The notes under the pieces: generated by a model
What the model saw: the letters and a program-made list of their open reading frames with translations, nothing else
Told to the model about the DNA's origin: nothing
The model's database searches: none
Assembly (NCBI GenBank): GCA_017394885.1
Contig: JAFPWO010000026.1
Span: forward strand, 1 to 58,376
DNA: 58,376 bases
Source of the DNA: Lachnospiraceae bacterium
GTDB taxonomy: Bacteria; Bacillota; Clostridia; Lachnospirales; Lachnospiraceae
Direction of reading: 5' to 3'
Program-made: the position numbers and the translations under genes
Shown here: one piece after another, positions 7,938 through 16,617 of the stretch
How the letters are laid out: each line of letters opens with the position of its first letter
Position numbering within the stretch: position 1 is the first letter of the stretch

Positions 7938-8975
7938 ATGGAACTCGGAAAGAAGATCAGACAGCTGCGCTTTAAGGCCGGGCTGACGCAGGAACAGCTC
8001 GCGGACAAGCTGGGGATCGGCGCGCAGGCCGTCTCCAAGTGGGAGACCGCGGCAGCCATGCCGGACATTTCACTGCTGCCGATGATCGCGGAGACCTTCG
8101 GGGTCAGCATCGACGAGCTTTTTGATTTAACAAGCGATCAGCGCTTAAACCGCATCGAGAATAGCCTGGATATTCAGGATGACCTGCCGCAGGATCTGTT
8201 CCGGGAATACGAAGACTTTTTAAAAGGCCAGCTGGACGACGCGGGGAACAAACAGCGCGCAACAAGCCTGATCGCCTATCTGTACTGGCACCGGATGAAT
8301 TTCTTCGCGAAGAAGGCGGGCCGCTATGCAAAGGACGCGATCCGCATGGCGCCGGGCGTAAAGGATTGCCAGTGGGTCTTAAGCCGGGCGGAAGGCCATG
8401 CAGTCTGGGACTGGAACATGGCCAACCACACGAAAGCGATTGAATTCTGGCGCGGGATCGTGGAGGACAATCCGGGCGTCCGGCTGCCGTATCTGTATCT
8501 GCTGGACAATCTGATCGCGGATCACCGCGCGGACGAGGCGGAAAAATATCTGGAACGGCTGCGCGGGCTGAAGGACGCGAACCCCATTATGGATGAGGTC
8601 TACCGCGCGCATATCGCGCTGGCCCGTTTTGACGAAAAAACCGCGGATGCCGTCATGGAGGAACTGGTCAGGACGCATCCGGAAGAGAGCGCCTGCCTGT
8701 TCGAGACCGCGCAGTATTACGCGGAAAAGTGTGATTACCAGAAGGCCATCGCGCTGTACGAGCAGTCTTTTGAAAAGACGGGCCGGCGGCCGCGCTTTAC
8801 GGACGAGCTGATGGGCATCGCGGATATCTATGAGATCATGGGAGAGTACCGGAAGGCAGCGGAAACGCACGGCCGGATCGTCGATCTGCTGGAAAATGAG
8901 TGGGGGCTGACGGAAGATACCATGATCCTGCACGAGCGGGAGGAAAGGAAAAGACTGCTGGAAAAAGTGCAGTAA
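7938..8975 (+). CDS. XRE-family transcriptional regulator with a TPR-like C-terminal region
   Basis: A 345-residue protein. Residues about 5-60 form a Cro/CI-type helix-turn-helix (KKIRQLRFKAGLTQEQLADK, then AQAVSKWETAAAMPDISLLP). The remaining 280 residues are all-alpha with repeated pairs such as YLYLLDNLIADHRADEAEKY and FETAQYYAEKCDYQKAIALY, typical of TPR arrays that bind peptides or partner proteins. The ATG at 7938 is chosen because GGGAGG is eight bases upstream; the ATG at 7905 lacks a site. It stands alone between its promoter and a shared terminator, divergent from megL. Its target is unknown; megL is a candidate by position only. Confidence 0.87.
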   Translation: MELGKKIRQLRFKAGLTQEQLADKLGIGAQAVSKWETAAAMPDISLLPMIAETFGVSIDELFDLTSDQRLNRIENSLDIQDDLPQDLFREYEDFLKGQLDDAGNKQRATSLIAYLYWHRMNFFAKKAGRYAKDAIRMAPGVKDCQWVLSRAEGHAVWDWNMANHTKAIEFWRGIVEDNPGVRLPYLYLLDNLIADHRADEAEKYLERLRGLKDANPIMDEVYRAHIALARFDEKTADAVMEELVRTHPEESACLFETAQYYAEKCDYQKAIALYEQSFEKTGRRPRFTDELMGIADIYEIMGEYRKAAETHGRIVDLLENEWGLTEDTMILHEREERKRLLEKVQ

Positions 8976-8984
8976 AGTGAATAC

Positions 8985-9024
8985 AAAAAGGCCTCAGCTG
9001 CGGGAAACAGCTGAGGCCTTTTTT
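8985..9024. terminator. Bidirectional intrinsic terminator between the XRE gene and glnA
   Basis: AAGGCCTCAGCTG (8988-9000) pairs with CAGCTGAGGCCTT (9008-9020). There are T-runs on both sides (TTTTTTC on plus, TTTTTG on minus), and it serves the two converging genes. Confidence 0.92.
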
Positions 9025-9033
9025 CTTGGCTTT

Positions 9034-10458
9034 TTATACGTTGTAGTACCGCTCGAACTCCGCCGGGTGCGGGATGGCCGCCATCTCCGTGCACTCTTTG
9101 CGCTTCGCGGCGATGAAGTTTTTGATCAGTGTCTCGGGGAACACGCCGCCCTTGGTGAGGTAGTCGTGATCCGCTTCCAGCGCGTCCAGCGCCACGTCGA
9201 GCGCGGTGGGCAGATGGTGAAGCTTGGCCTTTTCCTCTTCGGGAAGCGTATAGAGATTCACGTCGTACGGCCCCCAGCCGTTTTCGTGCGGGTCGATCTG
9301 GTTCTCGATCCCGTCCAGGCCCGCCATGAGCAGAGCCGCGTAGCAGAAGTACGGGTTGCAGGTGGCGTCGGGGTTGCGGATCTCGAAGCGGCGCATTTTC
9401 GGCGTCTTGGCGTAAGCCGGAATGCGGATGACCGCGCTGCGGTTGCTCGTGGCATAGCCGACGGTGACCGGTGCCTCAAAGCCCGGCACCAGCCGCTTAA
9501 ACGAGTTCGTGGAGGGGTTCGTGATGGCGCAGAGCGAGGAGATGTGCTTCAGCAGCCCGCCCATGAACCAGTGCGCTTCTTTGCTCAGGTGCGAATAGCC
9601 GTTGTCGTCGGAGAAGACGGGCTCGCCGTCCTTTAAGAGCAGCATGTGCACGTGCATGCCGCTGCCGGCCTCGCCGTAGACGGGCTTGGGCATAAACGTC
9701 GCGCTCTTGCCGTGCTTCAAGGCGGTGTTCTGGATGATGTACTTGATCATCATCGTATCGTCCGCCATTTTCGACATCTGCGCGAGTTTCGGCTCGATCT
9801 CGAACTGGCCCGAGCCGCCGACTTCCGGATGGTGGTACTTGATCGGGATCCCGGCGTCCTCCATCAGCAGGCACATCTCGCTGCGGCACTCATAGGTGCG
9901 GTCCAGCGGCTTGGCGATGTGGTAGTGGCCCTGCTTCGGGACGATGACGCCCTTCATGTTGACGTCGCTGTTCCAGTAGGCCTGCTCGGCGTCCAGCCGC
10001 ATGCTGATCTCATTCGGCGCGACCTTCCAGGCAACGTCGTCGAAAAGATAAAACTCAAACTCCGGCAGGATCAGCATCGTATCGGCAATGCCGGTATCCT
10101 TCATATACTGCTCGGCAGCCAGTACGATATTACGCGGGTACTGGGCGAGCGGACGGTTCTTCGGATAGTCGATGATCATGGCGTTGCCGGTCATCGAGAG
10201 CGTCGGAACCTCGCAGAACGGGTCGATCTGCATGGTGTCGGGGTCGGGGATGAAGACCATGTCGCTTTTTTCCACGACCGCGTAGCCGTAGTTGGAGGCA
10301 TCGAAGCCGATGCCGTCGGTCATGGTGTCTTCGGTGAAGTTTGAAGCGGGAATGGTCACATGACGGTACTTTCCGTGAATGTCGACCATCTTAAAATCTA
10401 CCATCTTGATGTCGTGCTCGCGAATGAACTGCATGACATCCTGTACGGTTTTTGCCAT
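9034..10458 (-). CDS. glnA: Glutamine synthetase, type I
   Basis: A 474-residue cytoplasmic enzyme that makes glutamine from glutamate, ammonia and ATP. Motifs seen include the N-terminal VDIHGKYRH, the metal-binding LPEFEFYLFDD, GEAGSGMHVHMLL, the ATP-binding region KHGKSATFMPKP, and NRSAVIRIPAY/RRFEIRNPDA in the active site. The NLYTLP segment keeps a tyrosine at the position where adenylylation occurs in enterobacterial GS; whether it is modified here is unknown, and no adenylyltransferase gene is in the window. The start has GGAGGG nine bases upstream. It lies 69 bases downstream of livF on the same strand, linking nitrogen assimilation with amino acid uptake. Confidence 0.97.
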   Translation of the reverse strand: MAKTVQDVMQFIREHDIKMVDFKMVDIHGKYRHVTIPASNFTEDTMTDGIGFDASNYGYAVVEKSDMVFIPDPDTMQIDPFCEVPTLSMTGNAMIIDYPKNRPLAQYPRNIVLAAEQYMKDTGIADTMLILPEFEFYLFDDVAWKVAPNEISMRLDAEQAYWNSDVNMKGVIVPKQGHYHIAKPLDRTYECRSEMCLLMEDAGIPIKYHHPEVGGSGQFEIEPKLAQMSKMADDTMMIKYIIQNTALKHGKSATFMPKPVYGEAGSGMHVHMLLLKDGEPVFSDDNGYSHLSKEAHWFMGGLLKHISSLCAITNPSTNSFKRLVPGFEAPVTVGYATSNRSAVIRIPAYAKTPKMRRFEIRNPDATCNPYFCYAALLMAGLDGIENQIDPHENGWGPYDVNLYTLPEEEKAKLHHLPTALDVALDALEADHDYLTKGGVFPETLIKNFIAAKRKECTEMAAIPHPAEFERYYNV

Positions 10459-10493
10459 TTGGCATACCCTCCGAAGTATCTTCGATTTTGTTG

Positions 10494-10522
10494 CGGCAGA
10501 CGGCCTGCATGACCGTCTGCCG
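10494..10522 (-). other. Strong hairpin between livF and glnA, without T-tract
   Basis: CGGCAGACGG / CCGTCTGCCG, a 10-bp perfect stem with a 9-nt loop. On the minus strand it is followed by CAACAAAATCG rather than T's, so it is more likely an RNA stability or processing element or a leaky attenuator than a full terminator. Confidence 0.6.
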
Positions 10523-10527
10523 ACAGG

Positions 10528-11247
10528 TTATTTTTTCGCCGAGTGACCCAGATACGCTTCCGCGATCGTCGGATCCTTGAGGAGCTCTTTGCCGGGCCCG
10601 CTCATCGTGATGCGGCCCTGCTCCAGTACATAGGCGTTGTCCGCGACGGACAGCGCTTTTAACGCGTTCTGCTCCACCAGCAGGATCGTTTTGCCCATCG
10701 CCTTGATCTCTTTGATGGTGTCAAAGATCGTGTTGACCAGAAGCGGGGCGAGGCCGAGGGAGGGCTCATCCAGCATGATCAGCTCCGGCGCGGACATGAT
10801 GCCGCGGCCCATGGCCAGCATCTGCTGCTCGCCGCCGGAAAGCGTGCCGGCGATCTGGTTTCTGCGTTCTTCCAGACGCGGGAAGATCTCGTAGACGCGC
10901 TTTAAGTCGCGTTCGATCCCGTCCTTGTCCGCGCGCAGATACGCGCCGAGGATCAGGTTCTCGTAGGTGGTCAGGTTGGCGAAGATCAGCCGCCCTTCCG
11001 GTACCTGGCAGATGCCCTGCTTTACGATCCGGTTGGCCTGGGCGGGAAGCTTTTCCCCGCGGAAGAGGATCTCCCCGGACTGGTACTTCACAATACCGGA
11101 GATGGCGTTCATCATGGAGGATTTCCCTGCGCCGTTGGAACCGATCATGGAGACGATCTGCCCTTTGTCCACGTTCAGGGAGATGCCCTTCAGGGCATGG
11201 ATGCCGCCGTAGTAAACGTTCAGATCACGGATCTCAAGCAATGACAT
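10528..11247 (-). CDS. livF: Branched-chain amino acid ABC transporter ATPase LivF
   Basis: A 239-residue ATPase subunit on the cytoplasmic face of the HAAT importer. Walker A GSNGAGKSS, Q-loop region ICQVPEGRLIFANLTTYENL, signature LSGGEQQML, Walker B LIMLDEPSLGLAPL and the switch region LLVEQNALKALSVAD are all present. VPEGRxIF and SLGLAP are typical of LivF rather than LivG. Its start lies inside the end of livG (14-base overlap), which indicates translational coupling. It works as a heterodimer with LivG on the LivH-LivM permease. Confidence 0.96.
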   Translation of the reverse strand: MSLLEIRDLNVYYGGIHALKGISLNVDKGQIVSMIGSNGAGKSSMMNAISGIVKYQSGEILFRGEKLPAQANRIVKQGICQVPEGRLIFANLTTYENLILGAYLRADKDGIERDLKRVYEIFPRLEERRNQIAGTLSGGEQQMLAMGRGIMSAPELIMLDEPSLGLAPLLVNTIFDTIKEIKAMGKTILLVEQNALKALSVADNAYVLEQGRITMSGPGKELLKDPTIAEAYLGHSAKK

Positions 11248-12124
11248 CGGCGTCTTCCTCCTTTCCGAGATAGGCTTCGATGACCTCGGGATTCTGCTGG
11301 ATCTCGGCGGGCGTGCCCTCCGCCAGCGGCTTGCCGAAGTTCAGAACGAAGATGCGGTCGGACACGTTCATAACCAGGTCCATGTGGTGTTCGATGATCA
11401 GCACCGTCAGGTCGAAGCGGTCGCGGACCTCGCGGATGAGCTGCATCAGGGCGATGGTCTCTTCGGGGTTCATGCCGGCGGCCGGTTCATCCAGCAGCAG
11501 GAGCTTGGGATCCGTGGCCAGCGCGCGGGCGATCTCGAGCTTTCGCTGCTGCCCGTAGGGAAGGTTCACGGCGACCATGTCCTTGTACTGCCAGATCCCC
11601 ATGATCTTTAAGAGTTCTTCGGTCTTTTCGCGCAGGGCTTTTTCCTGCCAGTAGTACTTGCACAGCCACTTGGGACCGACCTTGAAGCGCCACAGGGACT
11701 GGAAGATATTATAGTCCGCTTCCGCGTGGCAGGCGGTCAGTACGTTGTTGTAGACCGTCTCGCTCTTGAAAAGGCGGATGTTCTGGAAGGTACGCGCAAT
11801 GCCCCGGGACATGATGTCATAGGGCTTTTTCTTGAAAGGCTTGACCGCGGTCTCGCGCATGTCGTCCTTGATGATATTCTCGCCCTGGCCGATCACGGTG
11901 CCGTCAAAAATGATGCGGCCCTCGGTCAGCGCGTAAACACCGGTGATCAGGTTGAAGATCGTCGTCTTGCCGGCGCCGTTCGGACCGATCAGGGCGTAGA
12001 TCTCACCCTTTTTGACTTTGAAAGAGACGTCGCCGACGGCGGTCAGGCCGCCGAAACGTTTGGTCACATGCCACAGGGAAAGCACGACGTTCGGGTCGTG
12101 GTGTGCAAATTTGATGTCTTTCAT
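11234..12124 (-). CDS. livG: Branched-chain amino acid ABC transporter ATPase LivG
   Basis: A 296-residue ATPase subunit: Walker A GPNGAGKTT, FQNIRLF after the Q-loop, a signature of the LPYGQQRKLEIARAL type as usual in LivG, Walker B LLLLDEPAAGMNPEE and switch LIIEHHMD. It is somewhat longer than E. coli LivG (255 residues) because of an insert after the Walker A region (GENIIKDDMRETAVKPFKKK), a common variant in Clostridia. The start overlaps the livM stop by four bases (ATGA). Confidence 0.96.
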   Translation of the reverse strand: MKDIKFAHHDPNVVLSLWHVTKRFGGLTAVGDVSFKVKKGEIYALIGPNGAGKTTIFNLITGVYALTEGRIIFDGTVIGQGENIIKDDMRETAVKPFKKKPYDIMSRGIARTFQNIRLFKSETVYNNVLTACHAEADYNIFQSLWRFKVGPKWLCKYYWQEKALREKTEELLKIMGIWQYKDMVAVNLPYGQQRKLEIARALATDPKLLLLDEPAAGMNPEETIALMQLIREVRDRFDLTVLIIEHHMDLVMNVSDRIFVLNFGKPLAEGTPAEIQQNPEVIEAYLGKEEDADVIA

Positions 12125-13068
12125 GCCGGCACCTCCTCTCCCGGGGGATCGCTGTCAGGCGGCGGATCGTTCTTCTTGCCGGTCAGGAGCCGGCCGATCC
12201 AGCGGAAGAACTTGCCTACGGGCAGTTCCTTGCCGCCCATAAGCCCCTTCGGGCGGACGATCATGATGACGATGACCGCGAGGCCGTAGAAGACCAGGCG
12301 CCAGTCGCCTACCGCGCGCAGAAGCTCGGGCAATGCGCAGAGCAGCACCGTGCCGAGCACCGAACCGGTGATCGAGCCCATGCCGCCGAAGATGACCATG
12401 ATCGTATATTCCGTGGACTTGACCATCATGAACATCTTGGGCTGCAGATAGCCGAAATAGTGCGCCAGCATGCCGCCGGCGATGCCGGCGTACAGCGCGG
12501 ACATGCACATCGCGAGCATCTTGGAACGGAAGGTATTGATGCCGCTCATCTGCGCGGCCAGCTCATCCTCCCGGACGGCCAGCATGCTGCGGCCGTGCTT
12601 GGAATTCATCAGGAATGCCGTAGCGGTCAGGAAGATGACGACGATGGCCAGCGCGACCGGGAACGTCGTATGCAGCGGAATGCTCGCGATACCCTTCGCG
12701 CCGTCCAGGATGAAGGTCTTGCCGCCGATATTCAGGTTAAGATTCAGATTGTTGAATATCAGCCGGATGGCCTCGCCCACGCCGAGGGTCGCGATACAGA
12801 AGTAGTCGCCTTTCAGGTTCAGCGTGATCTTGCCGAGGGCGGCGCCGAAGATCATGGCGACCACGCCGGCAATGAGGAGCGAAAGCAGATACGGCAGGCC
12901 GAAGCCCATCGTGCAGAGGACCGAAACGTAAGCGCCGATGCAGACAAAGCCTGCGTGGCCGAAGGAGAACATCCCCGTGTAGCCCGTCAGGATCGACAGG
13001 CCCAGTACGATCAGCAGCGTATAGCAGGACTGAATCAGGATCCCTTCGATATAATACCAGCTGAACAT
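12121..13068 (-). CDS. livM: Branched-chain amino acid ABC permease LivM
   Basis: A 315-residue inner-membrane permease with about nine hydrophobic segments. The conserved GYTGMFSFGHAGFVCIGAY near the N-terminus and the coupling-helix region AVREDELAAQMSGI and IFGGMGSITGSVLG identify LivM. The C-terminal tail after residue 295 is short, charged and proline-rich. It lies 12 bases downstream of livH and overlaps livG. Confidence 0.95.
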   Translation of the reverse strand: MFSWYYIEGILIQSCYTLLIVLGLSILTGYTGMFSFGHAGFVCIGAYVSVLCTMGFGLPYLLSLLIAGVVAMIFGAALGKITLNLKGDYFCIATLGVGEAIRLIFNNLNLNLNIGGKTFILDGAKGIASIPLHTTFPVALAIVVIFLTATAFLMNSKHGRSMLAVREDELAAQMSGINTFRSKMLAMCMSALYAGIAGGMLAHYFGYLQPKMFMMVKSTEYTIMVIFGGMGSITGSVLGTVLLCALPELLRAVGDWRLVFYGLAVIVIMIVRPKGLMGGKELPVGKFFRWIGRLLTGKKNDPPPDSDPPGEEVPA

Positions 13069-13080
13069 ATCCTGCCCTCC

Positions 13081-13959
13081 TTACGCCTTGTCTTCCACGA
13101 CCTTGCCCATCAGGCCGGACGGCTTGATGATCAGGACGATGATCAGCAGGGCATATACGAACAGGTCGCGAAGGTTGGAGTTGATGGACGCGACGAAGAT
13201 CTCCATGATGCCGAGCAGGACGGAACCGATGATCGCGCCGGGCAGGCTCCCGAGGCCGCCGAAGACGGCGGCGACGAAGGACTTGTTCGTGACCTGGCCG
13301 ATGGTGGGCTTGACGATAAAGCGCATGCCGTAGAGCATGCCGGCAAAGCCGGCCAGAATGCCGCCCATCATGAATACGACGAAAATGACCAGAGAGCTGT
13401 TGATGCCCATCAGCGTTCCGGCCTTTTCATTGTAGGAGCAGGCACGGATCGCAAGTCCGATCTTGGTCTTCTGTATGATAAACATCAGGATCAGCAGAGA
13501 TACAGCCGAGACGATGATCATCAGCAGGCTGTCAAGACCCAGTGAAAGACTTCCGATTTTAATGCTGTTGGAGAATAGCGTGGGGTAGTTCCGGGGCGTG
13601 CCGTCGATCGTGGCGATCACGAAGTTTTCCAGGAAGATCGAGGCGCCCATGGCGGAAATGATAAAGTAAAGCGACGGGGCGTGGCGTTGACGCAGCGGAG
13701 AGTAAACCAGCCGCTCGATGATGATGGCGAGCAGCCCGCTGCCGACGCCGCAGAGCAGGAAAGCGACCAGGAAGGGTACTTTCAGGGCTGTCAGCGCGAA
13801 AAAGCCCACGTAAGCGCCGACCATAATGACGCCGCCGTGAGCGAAATTGGAAAAGCTCATAATACTGTAGACCAGCGAATAGCCGACCGACATCAGGGCG
13901 TACATCCCGCCGAGACAGATGCCGTTGACCAGCTGCTGGAGATAGTATTGGATATCCAT
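13081..13959 (-). CDS. livH: Branched-chain amino acid ABC permease LivH
   Basis: A 292-residue permease with about eight transmembrane segments. Family features are the N-terminal LVNGICLGGMYALMSVGYSL, FAHGGVIMVGAY and, in the C-terminal half, AAVFGGLGSLPGAIIGSVLL. It pairs with LivM to form the membrane channel. The ATG at 13959 is preceded by GAGGAGG. A GC-rich hairpin separates it from the upstream livK, which commonly lowers expression of permeases relative to the binding protein. Confidence 0.95.
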   Translation of the reverse strand: MDIQYYLQQLVNGICLGGMYALMSVGYSLVYSIMSFSNFAHGGVIMVGAYVGFFALTALKVPFLVAFLLCGVGSGLLAIIIERLVYSPLRQRHAPSLYFIISAMGASIFLENFVIATIDGTPRNYPTLFSNSIKIGSLSLGLDSLLMIIVSAVSLLILMFIIQKTKIGLAIRACSYNEKAGTLMGINSSLVIFVVFMMGGILAGFAGMLYGMRFIVKPTIGQVTNKSFVAAVFGGLGSLPGAIIGSVLLGIMEIFVASINSNLRDLFVYALLIIVLIIKPSGLMGKVVEDKA

Positions 13960-13989
13960 AAACTGCCTCCTCGTGTTCTTCGGGCATAG

Positions 13990-14017
13990 GGGCGCCCCCT
14001 TAAAAAAGGGAGCGCCC
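13990..14017 (-). terminator. Attenuating hairpin between livK and livH
   Basis: GGGCGCCCCCTT (13990-14001) pairs with the GGGAGCGCCC side (14008-14017), with an A/T loop. It probably acts as a partial terminator or RNA stabiliser, giving excess binding protein over permease. There is no proper T-tract after it. Confidence 0.6.
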
Positions 14018-14045
14018 AGGTGTCAGATCAGATCAGAAAACCGGA

Positions 14046-15206
14046 TCAGTCAGCGGCAATATAAGTGATGAACTTATAGGTCTTGTTCTTGCCGTCGATC
14101 TGCTCCACGCAGCCGCTCTTGCCGACCGGGTTGTGGTCTTCCGCGGAGATCTTGATCTTGCCTGCCATGCCGTTGACTTCGACTTCGCAGTAAGCCTTGG
14201 CGATCGCCTGTGCATCATCGGAGCCGGCCTTCTCGACCGCCGCGCACCACAGCAGGAACGCGTCGTGCGCCATGTAGCCGTTCAGTTCCATCTTGGCGCC
14301 GTTCCACTTTTCGGCGTATTTCTGACGGAAGGAATCGCCGGCCGGGTCAACCAGGGATACGTGGTTGATCACGTAGGAGCCGTCGACCGCATCCGCCGCG
14401 TCAAACAGAACTTCGGAAGCGCAGCCGTCACCGCCGAGCATCGGAAGGGTGATGCCCAGGGTACGGGCCTGTTTGTGGATCATGATGAAATCCTGATAGA
14501 AGATCGGGGTGAAGATGATCTGCGGATCAGCTTCCTTGATCTTGGTCAGCTGCGCGGTGAAATCGGTGTCGCCGCCGGTGTAGGCTTCTTCCGCCACGAC
14601 CTTGCCGCCTTTGGCGGTGAAGACCTTGATGAAGTTGTCCTTCAGGCCCTTCGCATAGTCGTCGTTGATATCGTACAGGATGGCAGCCTTGTCGAATTTC
14701 AGCTCGTCATAGACGAAGGTGCCCGCGATCTTGCCCTGCTGAGGATCCAGGAAGCAGACACGGAAGTTGTATTCCTTCAGTTTGCCGTCCTGGACGGTAA
14801 CCTTTTCATTGGTCGCGACCGTGGACAGATCCGAGATCTTATACTGGTCCAGAACAGACTGGATAGCGATACATTGGCCCGAAGCGTTGGGGCCGATGAT
14901 CGCGCAGACCTTGTCCTGCGCGCAGAGACGCTTGGCTACGTTCACCGCTTCCTGGGCGTCGCCCTTGGTGTCATAGCAGATCAGTTCGATCTGTTTGCCG
15001 AGAATGCCGCCCGCGGCGTTCTTCTCTTCAACAAGCATTTTCAGTGTCTGGCTCTCGCAGGTGCCGTAAGCAGCCTGATCCCCGGTCAGGGAACCCATCC
15101 AGCCGAGCTTGATCGTCTCGTTCTTCTTGCCACAGCCGGCAAGGAGTCCCGCGACCATCAGGCAGGCCAGGGCCAGAGCCATCAGTTTCCGTACAGATTT
15201 ACGCAT
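14046..15206 (-). CDS. livK: Branched-chain amino acid substrate-binding lipoprotein LivK/LivJ-type
   Basis: A 386-residue periplasmic-binding-fold type I protein. The signal peptide ends in the lipobox LLAGC (Cys25 lipidated), so it is anchored outside the membrane. The mature part starts GKKNETIKLGWMGSLTGDQA, a typical Peripla_BP_6 opening, with DDYAKGLKDNFIKVF and GGDGCASEVLFDAADAVDG later. It delivers leucine/isoleucine/valine or another amino acid to LivHMGF. It is the first gene of the operon and has a strong promoter about 150 bases upstream. Exact specificity cannot be read from the sequence. Confidence 0.93.
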   Translation of the reverse strand: MRKSVRKLMALALACLMVAGLLAGCGKKNETIKLGWMGSLTGDQAAYGTCESQTLKMLVEEKNAAGGILGKQIELICYDTKGDAQEAVNVAKRLCAQDKVCAIIGPNASGQCIAIQSVLDQYKISDLSTVATNEKVTVQDGKLKEYNFRVCFLDPQQGKIAGTFVYDELKFDKAAILYDINDDYAKGLKDNFIKVFTAKGGKVVAEEAYTGGDTDFTAQLTKIKEADPQIIFTPIFYQDFIMIHKQARTLGITLPMLGGDGCASEVLFDAADAVDGSYVINHVSLVDPAGDSFRQKYAEKWNGAKMELNGYMAHDAFLLWCAAVEKAGSDDAQAIAKAYCEVEVNGMAGKIKISAEDHNPVGKSGCVEQIDGKNKTYKFITYIAAD

Positions 15207-15362
15207 TGCTAAACCTCCTTCTGACTATAAAGTTCCTTTTATTTTTTATCCTTCCGCCTGAAGGATAAGAGTTCACATTTGTTCCGAGCAAAATACTCTG
15301 TCTTGCGGCAGAAGACAGCTTTTCCGATTCACGATCTAAAACGACGATTACATTGTAGTTTT

Positions 15363-15391
15363 ATTTTAGCTTTCTCGTCGTTGTTTGTCAA
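15363..15391 (-). promoter_or_regulatory. Promoter of the liv-glnA operon
   Basis: On the minus strand, TTGACA (15386-15391) and TAAAAT (15363-15368) are separated by 17 bases. The 150-base leader to the livK start holds no riboswitch that I recognise. The rest of the 15207-15495 gap holds only the cellulase terminator. Confidence 0.75.
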
Positions 15392-15432
15392 GCAAATGTT
15401 CCCTTTCTGTCTTTTTTGACAGAATAAAATAA

Positions 15433-15479
15433 CAGATTGCCTCAAATAATATATAAAAATTATTTTTTGAGGCGATCTG
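15433..15479 (-). terminator. Terminator of the GH5 cellulase operon
   Basis: CAGATTGCCTCAAA pairs with TTTGAGGCGATCTG (one G-T pair) around an A/T-rich loop, followed on the minus strand by TTATTTTATT. It lies 17 bases past the cellulase stop and upstream of the liv promoter. Confidence 0.75.
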
Positions 15480-15495
15480 CGAAATTTTATTAATT

Positions 15496-16614
15496 TTACC
15501 GGGTGTTATGCTTTTTTATCGTATCCAGGAGCCACCGGCCGGTCTCGGTGTAATCCTCCGGCGAAAACCCGTTGTACCGGGGGACGGTGGAGCGGATGGC
15601 GGAACAGGCTTCGGCCACCTTGGAGAAGGACCACAGGCAGTAGGAGACGTTCTCCCTCTCCAGCAGTTCGATCCATACGTCGGCGCTCTCCAGATCCCGG
15701 GGCAGGCCGCCGCTGGCGGCCGTGACGCCGTATTCGCTGACAAAGACGGGAAGGCCTTTCTGACTGACTTCCTCGGTCATATCGCGGAAGTTCTGACCGT
15801 GGGTCGCCGCGTAAAAATGCAGGGTGTACATGATATTGTCGAAACCGAGTGGGTCTTCGGCTACATGATAAAGGTCCTTCGACCAGTCGGGATTGCCGAC
15901 GAGGATCACGGAATCGGGGTCCTTTTCCCGGATAACGGGAATGACCTCCTCCGCGTATTGTTTCACGGCCGCCCAGTCCACCCCGTTCGGCTCATTGCAG
16001 ATCTCGTACAGTACGTTGCTGTGGCCGCGGTAGGTTTCCGCCATCTCGGCAAAGAAGATCTTCGCCTCTTCGACATAGGTGTTCGGGTCGCCGTCGCTTA
16101 GGATATGCCAGTCGATGATCACGTACATGTCCTGATTCGTGGCATACTCGACCCCTTTCGCGATGTCCTGCTTATAGCGGTCTTTATCGCCTTTGGTGCA
16201 GTATCCGATGATCCCGACCCCGTAGGTGTACATGGCGAGGCGGAAGACGTTGACCCCGGCGTCCTGCGAGAGCTCCTGAAAGAGCTTTTCGTTGAGGAAG
16301 GATTCGGAGGTGATCAGCTCGTAGGAGCTGACGCCGCGGAGCATGACAGGATCCCCCTTTTCGGAGCAGAGCTTACCGTTCTTTACCTGGAGCTTTCCGC
16401 AGGAGGAAGGGCGGGCGCGGCCGTCGTCGTAAGTGTGGATGACCGGCGCGGCCGGTTCGGTCCCGGCGGGCTCCGTTTCAGCCGGCGCGGATGAAGATTC
16501 TTCCGAAGGCTTCGCCTCGGACGAAGCAGGCACGGTGGCCGGGCTTTCGGAGCAGCCGGCCGGAAGCGTGGCCAGCAGGATCAGGGCAAGGATCAGGGAC
16601 AGCGTTCTTTTCAT
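15496..16614 (-). CDS. Glycoside hydrolase family 5 endoglucanase-type lipoprotein
   Basis: A 372-residue secreted lipoprotein: signal peptide, lipobox LPAGC (Cys21), a Ser/Glu/Pro-rich linker to about residue 60, then a GH5 (beta/alpha)8 domain. The likely acid/base glutamate is in YEICNEPNG and the nucleophile glutamate in PVFVSEYG; LRGVSSYELI opens the domain. It most likely cleaves beta-1,4-glucan or a related polysaccharide at the cell surface. It has no carbohydrate-binding module or dockerin. The start lies three bases after the stop of the M20 hydrolase gene, so it is the last gene of a three-gene operon. The pairing with an amidase is odd. Confidence 0.9.
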   Translation of the reverse strand: MKRTLSLILALILLATLPAGCSESPATVPASSEAKPSEESSSAPAETEPAGTEPAAPVIHTYDDGRARPSSCGKLQVKNGKLCSEKGDPVMLRGVSSYELITSESFLNEKLFQELSQDAGVNVFRLAMYTYGVGIIGYCTKGDKDRYKQDIAKGVEYATNQDMYVIIDWHILSDGDPNTYVEEAKIFFAEMAETYRGHSNVLYEICNEPNGVDWAAVKQYAEEVIPVIREKDPDSVILVGNPDWSKDLYHVAEDPLGFDNIMYTLHFYAATHGQNFRDMTEEVSQKGLPVFVSEYGVTAASGGLPRDLESADVWIELLERENVSYCLWSFSKVAEACSAIRSTVPRYNGFSPEDYTETGRWLLDTIKKHNTR

Positions 16615-16617
16615 GAT

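Noticed and set aside
12460..15212. Long open frames on the plus strand opposite livM, livH and livK
   Set aside because: Their translations are rich in Asp, Gln, His and Arg, without family motifs. They mirror strongly supported liv genes and are a by-product of GC-rich third positions.
15207..15362. Riboswitch or T-box in the liv leader
   Set aside because: The leader is A/T-rich and lacks a conserved T-box sequence, specifier stem or known aptamer blocks.
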